From Gaiellasilicea sp963806955 (GTDB taxonomy: Bacteria; Actinomycetota; Thermoleophilia; Gaiellales; Gaiellaceae): DNA of 64,000 bases. The position numbers and the translations under genes were made by a program. Under the pieces are notes generated by a model, which was not told where the DNA came from, did no database searches, and saw only the letters and a program-made list of their open reading frames with translations. Shown in pieces: positions 26,150 to 33,833 of this stretch (position 1 is the stretch's first letter; each line of letters starts with the position of its first letter). The stretch lies in contig CAWDZG010000002.1 in assembly GCA_963806955.1 (NCBI GenBank), positions 434,001-498,000 of the forward strand, given 5' to 3'.

Positions 26150-26222
26150 GCCCTCTTAGCTCAGTTGGTAGAGCACCTCCATGGTAAGGAGGGGGTCTCC
26201 GGTTCGAGTCCGGAAGAGGGCT
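26150..26222 (+). tRNA. tRNA-Thr (anticodon GGT), integration site of the island
   Basis: Acceptor GCCCTCT pairs with AGAGGGC (26215-26221), discriminator U. Anticodon stem CCTCC/GGAGG encloses ATGGTAA, giving GGT. The 3' half from the anticodon loop onward recurs at 31197-31240. A -10-like TAGACT lies at 26132-26137. Confidence 0.95.
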
Positions 26223-26224
26223 TC
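26181..26224 (+). repeat. attL-like direct repeat (within tRNA-Thr)
   Basis: ATGGTAAGGAGGGGGTC (17 bases), then TCC, GGTTCGAGTCCG (12), GA, AGAGGGCTTC (10). The three conserved blocks are identical to 31197-31240; the five differing positions fall in the T-stem. Confidence 0.8.
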
Positions 26225-26563
26225 TGTGTTTTCCAGGGACTTTCTGATCTCCGACCGGTGCGTCGATCGGCGGAGAGGAGACATCAAGGGAACAAGCTCG
26301 TCACGGGCAGCACGGATGACCTCGGCTGCGGGTCGCCTGTCGGTCCCTTCTAGCTCCTCGATGACGTGCCCATACGTCGCCAAGGCCATAGTCGGCGAAT
26401 GACCGGCCTGCTTCGCGATCTCGACGACGCTCCTACCGTCGGCGATCAGGAGCGAGACGAGAGAGTGCCGAAGGTCGTACGGACGAAAGGCCGAGAGTCC
26501 CGCTTCTGAGGCGGCCGGCGCGAAGACACGCTTCCAGGGCGGCTCTCCAGACTCCATGAGTGA

Positions 26564-26606
26564 GAGAGTTCTCGCTCGCTTATCTCCCAAGCGAGCGAGA
26601 ACTCTC
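26564..26606. repeat. 18-bp perfect inverted repeat
   Basis: GAGAGTTCTCGCTCGCTT (26564-26581), loop ATCTCCC, and its exact complement (26589-26606). It begins 11 bases after the stop of the 26617-27252 gene and marks the truncation point of the integrase. No T-run follows on either strand, so it is not a classical intrinsic terminator. Confidence 0.85.
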
Positions 26607-26616
26607 ATGAGGTCGG

Positions 26617-27252
26617 CTAGCGTCGGAAGTCGAGATTGACGCGAACCTGCGCGCCATCGCTCTGCGTAACGAGGAGGGCCTCGATCGCCTCGCGCGCGAC
26701 CGCGTCGTTCTCGCTTTGCCAGAAGAAGAGGTTGTCCGCCAGGCGGGCTTCCTCAATCGCTCCGTCGACGACCACCTTCACGTTGGCAACGGTGTTGGAG
26801 GCAAGCCCGGCGACCGTCTGGGGGCTGCTCTCACCTGAGTAGATCATCCAGCGCACGTTGCCTGACCTGCGCTCGAACGAGTCGACGCAGGTTGCGGCGT
26901 AGGTCGCTTCGGCGACGAGGATGCAGACGGCTCCCCCGGTCGTCGGAAAGGCGAAGGCGGCCACGCCGTTCTGCCCGAGATCGCGCCCTAGCCGACGAAC
27001 TTGACCGGGCATGGCAGAGCCGTGCCCGGCTCTGGCAGGAAGCCGACGTTCCGCCTTCTCAACGACCTCGGGAACATCCTCCAATGCCACTGGAGCAGAT
27101 GCGAACACTCGCATCTGTTCGGCCACTGCCGGCAGTTCGATGGCTCCGGCTTCCTCGCCGTGCTTGGCATCCCAAACCAAGCTCGCAAGAAGAACGCCGA
27201 CCGTAGCCGCGGCGGCTATGACAACCAATCGATTCAGACCCCTACTTCTCAT
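26617..27252 (-). CDS. Island membrane-anchored extracytoplasmic protein, unknown
   Basis: 211 residues. ATG 27252 follows the SD AAAGAGG. One N-terminal helix (LVVIAAAATVGVLLASLVW), then an exported domain with two Cys (AVCILV, ATCVDSF) and a C-terminal beta-sandwich-like part (TVAGLASNTVANVKVVVDGAIEEARLADNLFFWQ). The '[VG]GLA...V..V.V.VDG' pattern recurs loosely in the 27884 and 29068 products, suggesting a family within the island. Not recognised. An 18-bp hairpin follows the stop. Confidence 0.7.
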   Translation of the reverse strand: MRSRGLNRLVVIAAAATVGVLLASLVWDAKHGEEAGAIELPAVAEQMRVFASAPVALEDVPEVVEKAERRLPARAGHGSAMPGQVRRLGRDLGQNGVAAFAFPTTGGAVCILVAEATYAATCVDSFERRSGNVRWMIYSGESSPQTVAGLASNTVANVKVVVDGAIEEARLADNLFFWQSENDAVAREAIEALLVTQSDGAQVRVNLDFRR

Positions 27253-27266
27253 CGTCCTCTTTCCTT

Positions 27267-27686
27267 TCATGGCAGCGTCGTGTCGCAGTTGTAGGGGCCG
27301 GGCGCGGCGAGCGCCGACCCGTGCTTCTCGCACCAGGCGCGGCGTGGCCCGACCGTAGCGCCGATCTCCGTGGGGTTACACTGCGTTTCGTTGCGCGAGG
27401 TGATGTTCGCGTAACCGCCTGGGCTCACCCGGTACTGGACTTCCCAGACTCCACCCGCGCAACCTCCGGAGCGATAGGCGCCGTTGTACTCGCGCTCGAG
27501 AAATCCCGACGTTGATTCAATGATGAGCGACTCATAGTCGTACGTCCCTTGTCCGTAGCGGTACTGCGTCCATCCCAGCGCCGCGGCCGGTGGCAAGACT
27601 ACGAGCAGCACAGAGATCAAGATGAAGAGACGGCCGGCTCGTCTACCGCTCCTCGACGTTGCGGAACGATCACTACTGTCCACCAT
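27267..27686 (-). CDS. Island small secreted protein with four Cys, unknown
   Basis: 139 residues from ATG 27686, preceded by the SD AGGGGG. A basic N-terminus and helix (RRAGRLFILISVLLVVLPPAAALG) form a signal peptide or anchor. The exported part has four Cys (GGCAGG, TQCNP, AWCEKH, YNCDT), probably two disulphides, and Tyr-rich strands (YRYGQGTYDYESLIIES). It lies 14 bp upstream of the 26617-27252 gene on the same strand, so the two are probably co-transcribed. Function unknown. Confidence 0.65.
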   Translation of the reverse strand: MVDSSDRSATSRSGRRAGRLFILISVLLVVLPPAAALGWTQYRYGQGTYDYESLIIESTSGFLEREYNGAYRSGGCAGGVWEVQYRVSPGGYANITSRNETQCNPTEIGATVGPRRAWCEKHGSALAAPGPYNCDTTLP

Positions 27687-27883
27687 GTTCCCCCTGTCTG
27701 ACGCGTAGCGAACTCGATTCCACTCAGGGAGTCGATGGAAGACACAAGAAGTAACAACGTCTCGGAGAGCTGGTCGTGGAGACCATGACCCTCCGCTCCC
27801 ACTCGCGTTCGGGAAGCGGTGGACTAAGTTCGAAGCCGAGGTAACGTGGAGGCGAGGCCCCGGACTCGCTCCCACGTTCCGAG

Positions 27884-28528
27884 TCAATCGTCGACCAGGT
27901 TGAACGGAGCGTCCGGAGCTGGGAAGTGGCCGTCCGCGTAGACCCGGCTCACCGTGCCAGCGTTCGTGGCTACGGTGTAACCGACGAGGTCGTTGGCGAG
28001 GTGGCCCGCGATCGTCAACGCGAATGCGTTGTCGGTTACCGGGGCGGTTGCGCTCGTCCCGTCGTTCAGCTCGAACGTAACGCTACGGACCCCGTCCCGG
28101 GCAATACCGTCGACAACCACCTGAAACGGCGCTTCGGGTGAGTCGTATGTTCGGCCATCACCGATGGATGTCGAGATCCCGCCCCGCTCGAAACCGACGT
28201 AACAGGCAAGCGTCGCGCGCTGCGACAGGCAGACGCTGCCATCGTTTCGCTTGGCGATGAACGATGAACGGCCCACGCTGCGGATCGACGCAGTGTCGAC
28301 GACAGCCGGGGGGCTGACCGCGTGATCGGTCAGCAGCGCGAACTGGGCCCGAACGCCCGCTGCTTCGTCCGCTCGCACGGGATCAGCTGTCTTCGTGAAC
28401 GAGACAGCCGAAGTCACCGGCGCGTCAAGCCGAGGCGATCCAGAAGCGGCGCCTCCATAGCTCGCCAATCCAACGACGCCGGCGAGTGCAACGATCACGC
28501 CCAAGAGTGCGCTACGAAGGGTCTTCAC
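27884..28528 (-). CDS. Island secreted protein, unknown
   Basis: 214 residues. GTG 28528 is chosen because AGGAGGG lies 4 bases upstream. Signal peptide or anchor LLGVIVALAGVVGLASYGGA. The exported domain has a Cys pair (GSVCLS, LACYVG) and then FQVVVDGIARDGVRSVTFELNDG, a beta-rich, Ig-like pattern similar to the C-terminal part of the 26617 product. No enzyme motif is visible. The gene lies just downstream of the 28537 gene with 8 bp between them. Confidence 0.65.
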   Translation of the reverse strand: MKTLRSALLGVIVALAGVVGLASYGGAASGSPRLDAPVTSAVSFTKTADPVRADEAAGVRAQFALLTDHAVSPPAVVDTASIRSVGRSSFIAKRNDGSVCLSQRATLACYVGFERGGISTSIGDGRTYDSPEAPFQVVVDGIARDGVRSVTFELNDGTSATAPVTDNAFALTIAGHLANDLVGYTVATNAGTVSRVYADGHFPAPDAPFNLVDD

Positions 28529-28536
28529 TTTCCCTC

Positions 28537-28950
28537 CTATGTAGTTGAGTACCGCTGGCATGTGATGGTTCGCTGCGCATCCGATGTCGTGCTCTGGTTG
28601 CCGCAGATGGCGTACTTGTTACCGCCGTCAACATTCCAATAGACGGGCGTTCCATCGTTCCAGGCGACGAACGAACGTTGGTATAGCGACCCGTCGGGGA
28701 AGTTGTACTGCTGAGTCAGCAGCGGCGCCGTCGACGGCACCGGCTGCGTCTGATAAAGACGGCGGTTGCTCGAGAAGGCGGGACTGCCAGTCGAGACTCC
28801 ACTCGCTGGCCCGAGCAAGACTCCTGCCGGCCCGATCGTTTCCCAGCCGACGGCCCACGCAGCTGGGACAGCAAGAGCAAGCGTTGCTGCCAGCGATGCG
28901 ATGAAGACCGCAGCGGGCCGACCGAGTTGGCTGCGCGAGCGTGTTCTCAT
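28537..28950 (-). CDS. Island small secreted protein, unknown
   Basis: 137 residues; ATG 28950 follows GAGGAGG. Signal peptide (PAAVFIASLAATLALAVPAAWAVG), then a Thr/Ser/Asn/Tyr-rich domain (LLTQQYNFPDGSLYQRSFVAWNDGTPVYWNVDGG) with two Cys (YAICGN, TITCQR) near the C-terminus. YWNVDGG resembles the YYWYVKKTDG segment of the 30428 product. Surface or extracellular location inferred; function unknown. Confidence 0.65.
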   Translation of the reverse strand: MRTRSRSQLGRPAAVFIASLAATLALAVPAAWAVGWETIGPAGVLLGPASGVSTGSPAFSSNRRLYQTQPVPSTAPLLTQQYNFPDGSLYQRSFVAWNDGTPVYWNVDGGNKYAICGNQSTTSDAQRTITCQRYSTT

Positions 28951-29067
28951 GCCTCCTCCTCGTGAAACGAGCTTCCGTCGCCGGCCGTCAGCGACCCAGT
29001 GCATGTTGGTCGCTTGATGGAGCGAGAAGTAACGCTTTCATCCTTGAGATCAGCCGGGTCGGGCACG

Positions 29068-29835
29068 TCAGCAGGCGCCGTGGCGAAAATTGCGCCATTG
29101 ACGCGGCTTGACCTCGGCAACTGTGGCGTCCGCCGAATCCAGGGCTGTAATGCGTGACACCTGTGCCTGGCACGGAAGCTCGGTCGCGAAGAACGAAACC
29201 TTTGCCCCGAGTTCCTCTGGCGCCGGGACGACCGGCAGCCTCAGCGACGTGCCGGACGACAGGGCTACCTTGACCTCGACCGCAGCTTGGACGACAACAC
29301 CCGCAACGAAGTCAGGGAAGTCTGGGGAGAAGCCGGCTAGGTAACCGATGCGGGGTGCGGAGTCGGTGGCTTGGAACGCTGCGAGCGGAACGCATGTCAT
29401 CCCGGCGCCCTCGCCGACGACGTTCCTCTCACCGCCTGGGGTCATGGCGAAGCAAACGTCATGTGCGCTCAGGTGGGCGGTCATTGTCCATGGCCGCCCA
29501 GACCACATGCCGTGGGCTACCTCGACGACGCCGCCGCGCCGCTGCTCGTCGGCGCGGTCAAACCACCACCCTTGTGTGGCCGCGAACGCAAGCAGCGGGA
29601 GCGCGAGGATCACGGTCGCACTGATCGCCGCCACTGCAATCCTCGGTCCCTGGAAGGGGAACCGTCGACCCCCACTGCGGATGCTGTCCGCCGCAGGCGT
29701 GGCCACAACTTCCTTCAGAGGCGCGGCAACCTGACCAGCACGTGCGAGAACGGCCGGCCAGTCGTACGGCTCATCGAGGCGAAGCGGGACGATCTCTTCG
29801 AGCGCCGTCTGCACCACCGGGTCACGAGCGGTCAT
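29068..29835 (-). CDS. Putative membrane anti-sigma factor / sensor partner of the ECF sigma
   Basis: 255 residues. A cytoplasmic N-terminus of about 65 residues, one helix (IAVAAISATVILALPLLAFAA), then an exported domain with three Cys (DVCFAMTPGG, GMTCVPLAAF, LPCQAQ) plus a C-terminal Cys. It overlaps the 3' end of the sigma gene by 14 bases, so expression is coupled, as for sigma/anti-sigma pairs. No zinc HxxxCxxC motif is seen in the cytoplasmic part, so the anti-sigma role rests on position and topology. The exported domain could sense an envelope signal. Confidence 0.6.
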   Translation of the reverse strand: MTARDPVVQTALEEIVPLRLDEPYDWPAVLARAGQVAAPLKEVVATPAADSIRSGGRRFPFQGPRIAVAAISATVILALPLLAFAATQGWWFDRADEQRRGGVVEVAHGMWSGRPWTMTAHLSAHDVCFAMTPGGERNVVGEGAGMTCVPLAAFQATDSAPRIGYLAGFSPDFPDFVAGVVVQAAVEVKVALSSGTSLRLPVVPAPEELGAKVSFFATELPCQAQVSRITALDSADATVAEVKPRQWRNFRHGAC

Positions 29836-30331
29836 TGGTTGTCACCTCCGTCGTCAGTGCCGCGCGTAGCGCAGCGTGCGCCTTATGGAGCGTCGCCGAC
29901 ACCGTTCCGATCTCGACTTCGAGGATGGCCGCGATCTGGCGGTAGTCGAAGTCGGCGTAGTAGCGGAGAAACAGCGCAAGTCTTTGTCGTTCCGGAAGGG
30001 TCGCGACCGCCATCTGCACACCTCCTGATACGCCGTCTGGTGCGTCCAGCCCTGAGCCGATAACGGTGTCTTCAGCTGCCTCAGAACCGCTCCGACCACG
30101 GCGGCTTGAGCTGAGAGCAGCGCGGACGACACACGCTCCAACCCACGTCGATAGGGCGCTGTCCCCGCGGAACGTTCGGCGATGGTGAAGAGCCTGCGCG
30201 AACCCATCCTGAACCGCATCGCGCGCGAGCTCGACATCACCGGTGATCGACTCGGCAAGCCGGATGAATCGGTGGAGGTACAAGCGGTAGACGCTCTCGA
30301 GATCATCGAGAACCTGCACAGTCTGGCTCAT
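29822..30331 (-). CDS. ECF-family RNA polymerase sigma factor (island)
   Basis: 169 residues from ATG 30331 (ATG 30373 would add 14). Region 2: VYRLYLHRFIRLAESITGDVELARDAVQDGFAQALHHRRTF with STWVGACVVRAAL. Region 4: LPERQRLALFLRYYADFDYRQIAAILEVEIGTVSATLHKAHAAL, a clear helix-turn-helix. No clear SD is seen. The following gene overlaps its stop and probably encodes its antagonist. It likely drives the small exported proteins downstream on the same strand. Confidence 0.85.
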   Translation of the reverse strand: MSQTVQVLDDLESVYRLYLHRFIRLAESITGDVELARDAVQDGFAQALHHRRTFRGDSALSTWVGACVVRAALSSSRRGRSGSEAAEDTVIGSGLDAPDGVSGGVQMAVATLPERQRLALFLRYYADFDYRQIAAILEVEIGTVSATLHKAHAALRAALTTEVTTNDRS

Positions 30332-30427
30332 ATCTATTGGACGCTCTGCGGCATCAGGTTTGTTTACCGGCATCGCGTGTGTGAGGCAGCAGACGCCGTT
30401 GACGTCAGCGGGCGCCCAGCCGCGACG

Positions 30428-30877
30428 GTGGCCAGACGACACGCTCTGGTCGCGATCCCGTTTTCGTGGGCAGCCGTCGACCCCGCCCCGCCGACGTCAA
30501 CGTGGACTGTGACAGTGACCCCCGTCCGGCCCTACCAGCCCGGTGACTTCGTCTGGACGACGTCACCACCCTCCCTACCCGCCGTCGGAGCCAGCGCTAT
30601 GGACGTGGGTTGCGACCGAGTTCCAGCCACAGGCTACATCGGCACCAACGTCTATGCAGACTCCGGTGCTCACTACGCGAACCATTGGAACTGGGGCGCT
30701 GGCTCGAGCGGCGAGGCCTACTACTGGTATGTCAAGAAGACGGACGGAACCACCCAGGCGAGCGGATACACAAACAGCGCGGACAGTGCCAGTGTGCCGG
30801 CCAACGTCTATCGCTGGATAGTTCAGAACAAGGGTGCTTATCCCCAAGCCTGGCAGGTCTGCTTCGATGTCACGTAA
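30428..30877 (+). CDS. Island exported-looking protein, divergent from the sigma factor
   Basis: 149 residues from GTG 30428; earlier in-frame starts lie antisense to the sigma gene and were not used. The N-terminus is weakly hydrophobic (ALVAIPFSWAAVDPAP) and could be a poor or frame-damaged signal peptide. The body is rich in Tyr, Trp, Asn and Gly (NVYADSGAHYANHWNWGAG, YYWYVKKTDGTTQASGY) with two Cys (VGCDRV, QVCFDV). The composition is like the other island exported proteins. Function unknown. Confidence 0.45.
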   Translation: MARRHALVAIPFSWAAVDPAPPTSTWTVTVTPVRPYQPGDFVWTTSPPSLPAVGASAMDVGCDRVPATGYIGTNVYADSGAHYANHWNWGAGSSGEAYYWYVKKTDGTTQASGYTNSADSASVPANVYRWIVQNKGAYPQAWQVCFDVT

Positions 30878-31196
30878 CGCTCAGACGGAGGCGGTGGCGC
30901 ACCGCTGTCGGCAAGCTCAATGAATTTCACAACATGTGGCCTGGTGGGTCGCGGTTCGCAGCTTCCTGACAATCCGTCCTCTGGCGGCGGCGTCGCACAT
31001 GTTGTCGGTAACACGCGGCCACGACCAACTGCTCCACCCTGACCTTGGCCCACAGCGAGGGAACATGAAGGGAACTTCAACCCGGCCACACGCGTCCACG
31101 CGCGGGTCACGTCTCGCCGTCTGATCCGTCCGGCTTGCGGGGCTTTCGTGGCCGTGGATGCCCGCGCGTGCCCGCGCGTCCTTCGTCAGAACCTGA
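30878..31196. other. Intergenic stretch at the right end of the island
   Basis: About 320 bp without a convincing gene. The open frames on both strands (up to 90 codons) have no SD, no family resemblance and mixed composition. No hairpin or repeat stands out before the att copy. Confidence 0.5.
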
Positions 31197-31240
31197 ATGG
31201 TAAGGAGGGGGTCAACGGTTCGAGTCCGTTAGAGGGCTTC
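31197..31240 (+). repeat. attR-like copy of the tRNA-Thr 3' half
   Basis: Same three blocks as 26181-26224, but with AAC and TT in place of TCC and GA. The T-stem AACGG/CCGTT is still fully paired, as is TCCGG/CCGGA in the intact tRNA, so the differences are compensatory. The stop codon of the 31229-31621 gene lies inside this repeat. Confidence 0.8.
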
Positions 31241-31621
31241 ACCGCCCCGCCGCGCGACGGCCGCGACGAGGAGGAACAGCGCCGCTGCGGCTGCCGCGCC
31301 GAGGAGCCCGGTGGCGAGGCCGTGTCGGGCGGGGACAGCGGCCGCCAGCAGGGCCACGGTCGCGCCGGCGAACGCGAGCAGCGCAGCGACGAGCAGGCGC
31401 CCCACCAGGACGGCGGTGACAGCCGGTCGCTCGACCGCCGCGTCCGGCGCCGGACCGCGAGACAGAGAGACGAGCTCGGACAGGATGAGGACGGCGGCGG
31501 CGAGGAGCGGAATGCTCCAAACGGGGGCGTCTCCGCCGTAGAGGGCCGCGAGTGCACCGAGAGCGGCACCGAGGCCGAGCGCCGCGGCTGCAGCGCCGCG
31601 CCGAAATCGCCTCCCGCTCAT
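31229..31621 (-). CDS. Small four-helix membrane protein ending the MoxR operon
   Basis: 130 residues with four hydrophobic helices (LGLGAALGALAALYG, WSIPLLAAAVLILSELVSL, LLVAALLAFAGATVALLAAAV, LATGLLGAAAAAALFLLVAAV). The start overlaps the DUF58 gene stop by four bases (ATGA), so it belongs to the MoxR-DUF58 operon. The last three codons and stop lie in the island attR repeat, so the island junction forms its C-terminus. No family recognised. Confidence 0.65.
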   Translation of the reverse strand: MSGRRFRRGAAAAALGLGAALGALAALYGGDAPVWSIPLLAAAVLILSELVSLSRGPAPDAAVERPAVTAVLVGRLLVAALLAFAGATVALLAAAVPARHGLATGLLGAAAAAALFLLVAAVARRGGEAL

Positions 31622-32862
31622 CGTGTCGCCGCGAGGGCTTCGACGGGAGCGGTGATCGGCTCATCCGGTCCCCATGACGCGAGCGCGATCCCCGCACCGG
31701 CGAGCTGCGTCCGGACGGCGTCCCGCTCGAGCAACCAGGTTCGCCAGGCGATCGGCCCCGCCGCGGCCTCGGCGTCAGCGAGGTACCGGAGCGGATCGAT
31801 CTCGACGATCGAGACCTGGTAGCCGCGGCGACGGAGATTGAGGAGCGCGCGCGTGACGCGCCAGTCGAGCCGCGGCGTCAGCGCGACGATCAGCGACTGA
31901 GGTGGGAGGATCCGGCGCGGGATGAGGCTCGTGTCGCGCCAGCGGTACGTGCGCGCGACCTCGCTCTCGAGCACGGCGTCCGCGATCCGATACTGCTGGC
32001 GCAGCCCCGAGCCGGGGATGATCCACTCGAGGTCGCCGCCGAAGCGGAGGAGCCCGACGCGGTCGCGCCGGCGGAGATAGGCCTCGCTCAGCGACGCGGC
32101 CGCGCGCACGGCGTGGTCGAGCGTGCTCTCCGCGGCCGTCCCGGCGGCTCCGAGCGCGTCGAGGAAGATGACGACGTCGGAGCTCCGCTCGGGCAGCCGA
32201 TCGTTGACGAGCAGCCGGCCGCGCGCGGCGGTCGCACGCCAGTTGATCCTCCGCGCGCGCTCGCCGGGGGCGAGGAACCGGAGCTCCGCGAACTCGATGC
32301 CTTCGCCGGCGACCGCAGCCGGACGGCTGCCGGTCACCGGGCGTGTCGCCCGCGGCCCGGCGAGCCGTCGCAGCCTCTCGACCGATGGATAGACCCGCAG
32401 CGTCGTGGTCGGCTCGACGACGACCTCGGCGCGACGGAGGTGAAGCTGATCGGGTGCCGAGAGCCGGATCGGGGCGATGCGGAAGGCGCCCCAGCGAGGG
32501 CACTCGATCGAAAACTCGAGCGTCCGCGTCTCGCCCGCACCGAGGGCGAGCACGCGCCGTGTGGGCACGCCGGCCACGTCGAGTCGCTCCGGCAGCCGCA
32601 GCTCGACGTCGAGCCACGGGCATGCGTCCGTCGCGGCAAGCGTGAGCTCGAGCTCGACCCGCCCGCCCTCGACCACGCGATCCGCCGAGACCCGGACGGT
32701 CGTTTCGGGCAGACGAGGCGGCCGCCCGGCGAGCCCGAAGAGCAGCGGAACCAGGAAACCGGCGCCGACCGCGACCAGCGCCGGCTGCGCGGTCGCGAGG
32801 CCGGCGAGGAGCCCTGCCGAAGCGACGACGAACCAGACGACGGCGCGCTGCTCGAGCGTCAC
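31618..32862 (-). CDS. DUF58 protein of the MoxR operon
   Basis: 414 residues: two N-terminal helices (VWFVVASAGLLAGLATA, LVAVGAGFLVPLLFGLAG), a beta-rich middle, then the DUF58 signature with GEGIEFAELRFLAPGERARRINWRATAARGRLLVND and a vWA-like fold (DVVIFLDALGAAG, RVGLLRFGG). GTG 32862 overlaps the moxR stop (GTGA). DUF58 proteins accompany MoxR ATPases and are thought to be clients or adaptors in envelope or metal-cofactor maturation. Confidence 0.88.
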   Translation of the reverse strand: MTLEQRAVVWFVVASAGLLAGLATAQPALVAVGAGFLVPLLFGLAGRPPRLPETTVRVSADRVVEGGRVELELTLAATDACPWLDVELRLPERLDVAGVPTRRVLALGAGETRTLEFSIECPRWGAFRIAPIRLSAPDQLHLRRAEVVVEPTTTLRVYPSVERLRRLAGPRATRPVTGSRPAAVAGEGIEFAELRFLAPGERARRINWRATAARGRLLVNDRLPERSSDVVIFLDALGAAGTAAESTLDHAVRAAASLSEAYLRRRDRVGLLRFGGDLEWIIPGSGLRQQYRIADAVLESEVARTYRWRDTSLIPRRILPPQSLIVALTPRLDWRVTRALLNLRRRGYQVSIVEIDPLRYLADAEAAAGPIAWRTWLLERDAVRTQLAGAGIALASWGPDEPITAPVEALAATR

Positions 32863-33833
32863 GACGACTCGTCCAGGACAGGCACCGAGACCGACGCGAC
32901 GGCCGCCCGCACCGCTTCGGCCGGATCGATCCGCTGCACCCAGAGCTCCGGCGCCAGCGTGACCCTGTGCGCGAGGGCGGGGATCGACACCGCCTTGATG
33001 TCGTCCGGCGTCACGAAGTCGCGGCCGAGATACGCGGCGCGGGCGCGGGCCAGCTTCATCAGCGCGAGCGAGCCCCTCGGCGAGGCCCCGACGGCAAGCT
33101 GCGGCGAGTCCCTCGTCGCGCGCGCGATCGCGACCGCGTACTCGGCGAGCGGCGGGGCGACGTGCACCTCCTCGATCGCCGCCTGCATCGCCCGCAGCGC
33201 CTGCCGGTCGCAGACGGGCTCGAGCTCGATCTGCTCGCGCCGGCGACGGGAGCGCTCGAGGAGGATGTCGCGCTCCGCGTCCTCGGACGGATAGCCGATC
33301 GCGATGCGGACGAGAAAACGGTCGAGCTGCGCCTCCGGCAGCGGGTACGTCCCCTCGTACTCGATCGGGTTCTGCGTCGCGAGGACGAGAAATGGGGACT
33401 CGAGGGGCCGCGTCGTGTTCTCGAGCGTCACCTGCCGCTCTTCCATCGCCTCGAGCAACGCGGCCTGCGTCTTGGCCGGTGCGCGGTTGATCTCGTCGGC
33501 GAGCAGGATGTTCGTGAAGACCGGCCCGCGCTCGAACGTGAAGCTGCCGCTGGAGCGGTCGTAGATCGAGGCCCCGGTGATGTCGCTCGGGATCAGGTCC
33601 GGGGTGAACTGGATCCGGGCGAAGTCCATCGCGCACACCTGCGCGAAGGAGCGGGCCAGCAGCGTCTTGCCCAACCCTGGGAGATCCTCGATCAGCACGT
33701 GGCCGTCGGCGAGCAGGGCGAACAACACGAGCTCCACCGCCTCTCGCTTGCCGAGGATCGCCTGCTCCACGGCGTCGACCACGGCGTTTGCCAGCTCCTC
33801 GACGGCGACGCCTGCCCTTGGCTCCTCGGTCAC
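32859..33833 (-). CDS. MoxR-family AAA+ ATPase
   Basis: 324 residues from GTG 33833. Walker A LIEDLPGLGKTLLARSFAQ, Walker B NILLADEINRAPAKTQAALLEAMEE, sensor 1 FLVLATQNPIEYEGTYPLPEAQLDRF, and arginine-rich lid SPRGSLALMKLARA. Overlaps its neighbours on both sides by four bases (GTGA). A chaperone-like ATPase working with the DUF58 and DUF4129 proteins at the membrane. Confidence 0.93.
   Translation of the reverse strand: MTEEPRAGVAVEELANAVVDAVEQAILGKREAVELVLFALLADGHVLIEDLPGLGKTLLARSFAQVCAMDFARIQFTPDLIPSDITGASIYDRSSGSFTFERGPVFTNILLADEINRAPAKTQAALLEAMEERQVTLENTTRPLESPFLVLATQNPIEYEGTYPLPEAQLDRFLVRIAIGYPSEDAERDILLERSRRRREQIELEPVCDRQALRAMQAAIEEVHVAPPLAEYAVAIARATRDSPQLAVGASPRGSLALMKLARARAAYLGRDFVTPDDIKAVSIPALAHRVTLAPELWVQRIDPAEAVRAAVASVSVPVLDESS

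Larger units (their letters stand above)
26156..26608 (-). pseudogene. Tyrosine recombinase (phage-type integrase), C-terminal fragment
   Basis: The catalytic second half is clear: FRPYDLRHSLVSLLIADG (Arg box with RH), VVEIAKQAGHSPTMALATYGHV (His and the nucleophile Tyr). The arm-binding and core-binding domains and the first catalytic Arg are missing; the frame begins inside a hairpin at 26564-26606. The last residues (FRTRTGDPLLTMEVLYQLS) are only read-through of the antisense of tRNA-Thr, which is common for integrases whose att site lies in the tRNA. Inactive as an integrase in this form. Confidence 0.85.
26150..31240. mobile_element. Genomic island integrated at the tRNA-Thr 3' end
   Basis: Bounded on the left by an intact tRNA-Thr and on the right by a 44-bp copy of its 3' half. 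A tyrosine recombinase remnant sits directly beside the tRNA, as in tRNA-integrating elements. The cargo is an ECF sigma factor, its membrane anti-sigma partner and five small exported or exported-looking proteins, with visibly lower GC than the flanks. No replication, transfer or phage structural genes are seen, and the integrase is truncated, so the element is probably immobile now. Confidence 0.75.

Noticed and set aside
26564..26606. Terminal inverted repeat of an insertion sequence
   Set aside because: The two arms are only 7 bases apart and no transposase is present.
30050..30075. GCCGATAA on the plus strand inside the ECF sigma gene
   Set aside because: It matches the pilus -10, but it lies within coding sequence, lacks the -35 and the preceding CT, and no plus-strand gene starts nearby.
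30838..31110. 90-codon minus-strand frame at the island end
   Set aside because: No SD, no signal peptide, composition typical of non-coding frames, and it overlaps the end of the 30428 gene.
31197..31240. A second tRNA-Thr gene
   Set aside because: Only the 3' half is present; there is no D-arm or 5' acceptor strand. It is an att copy.
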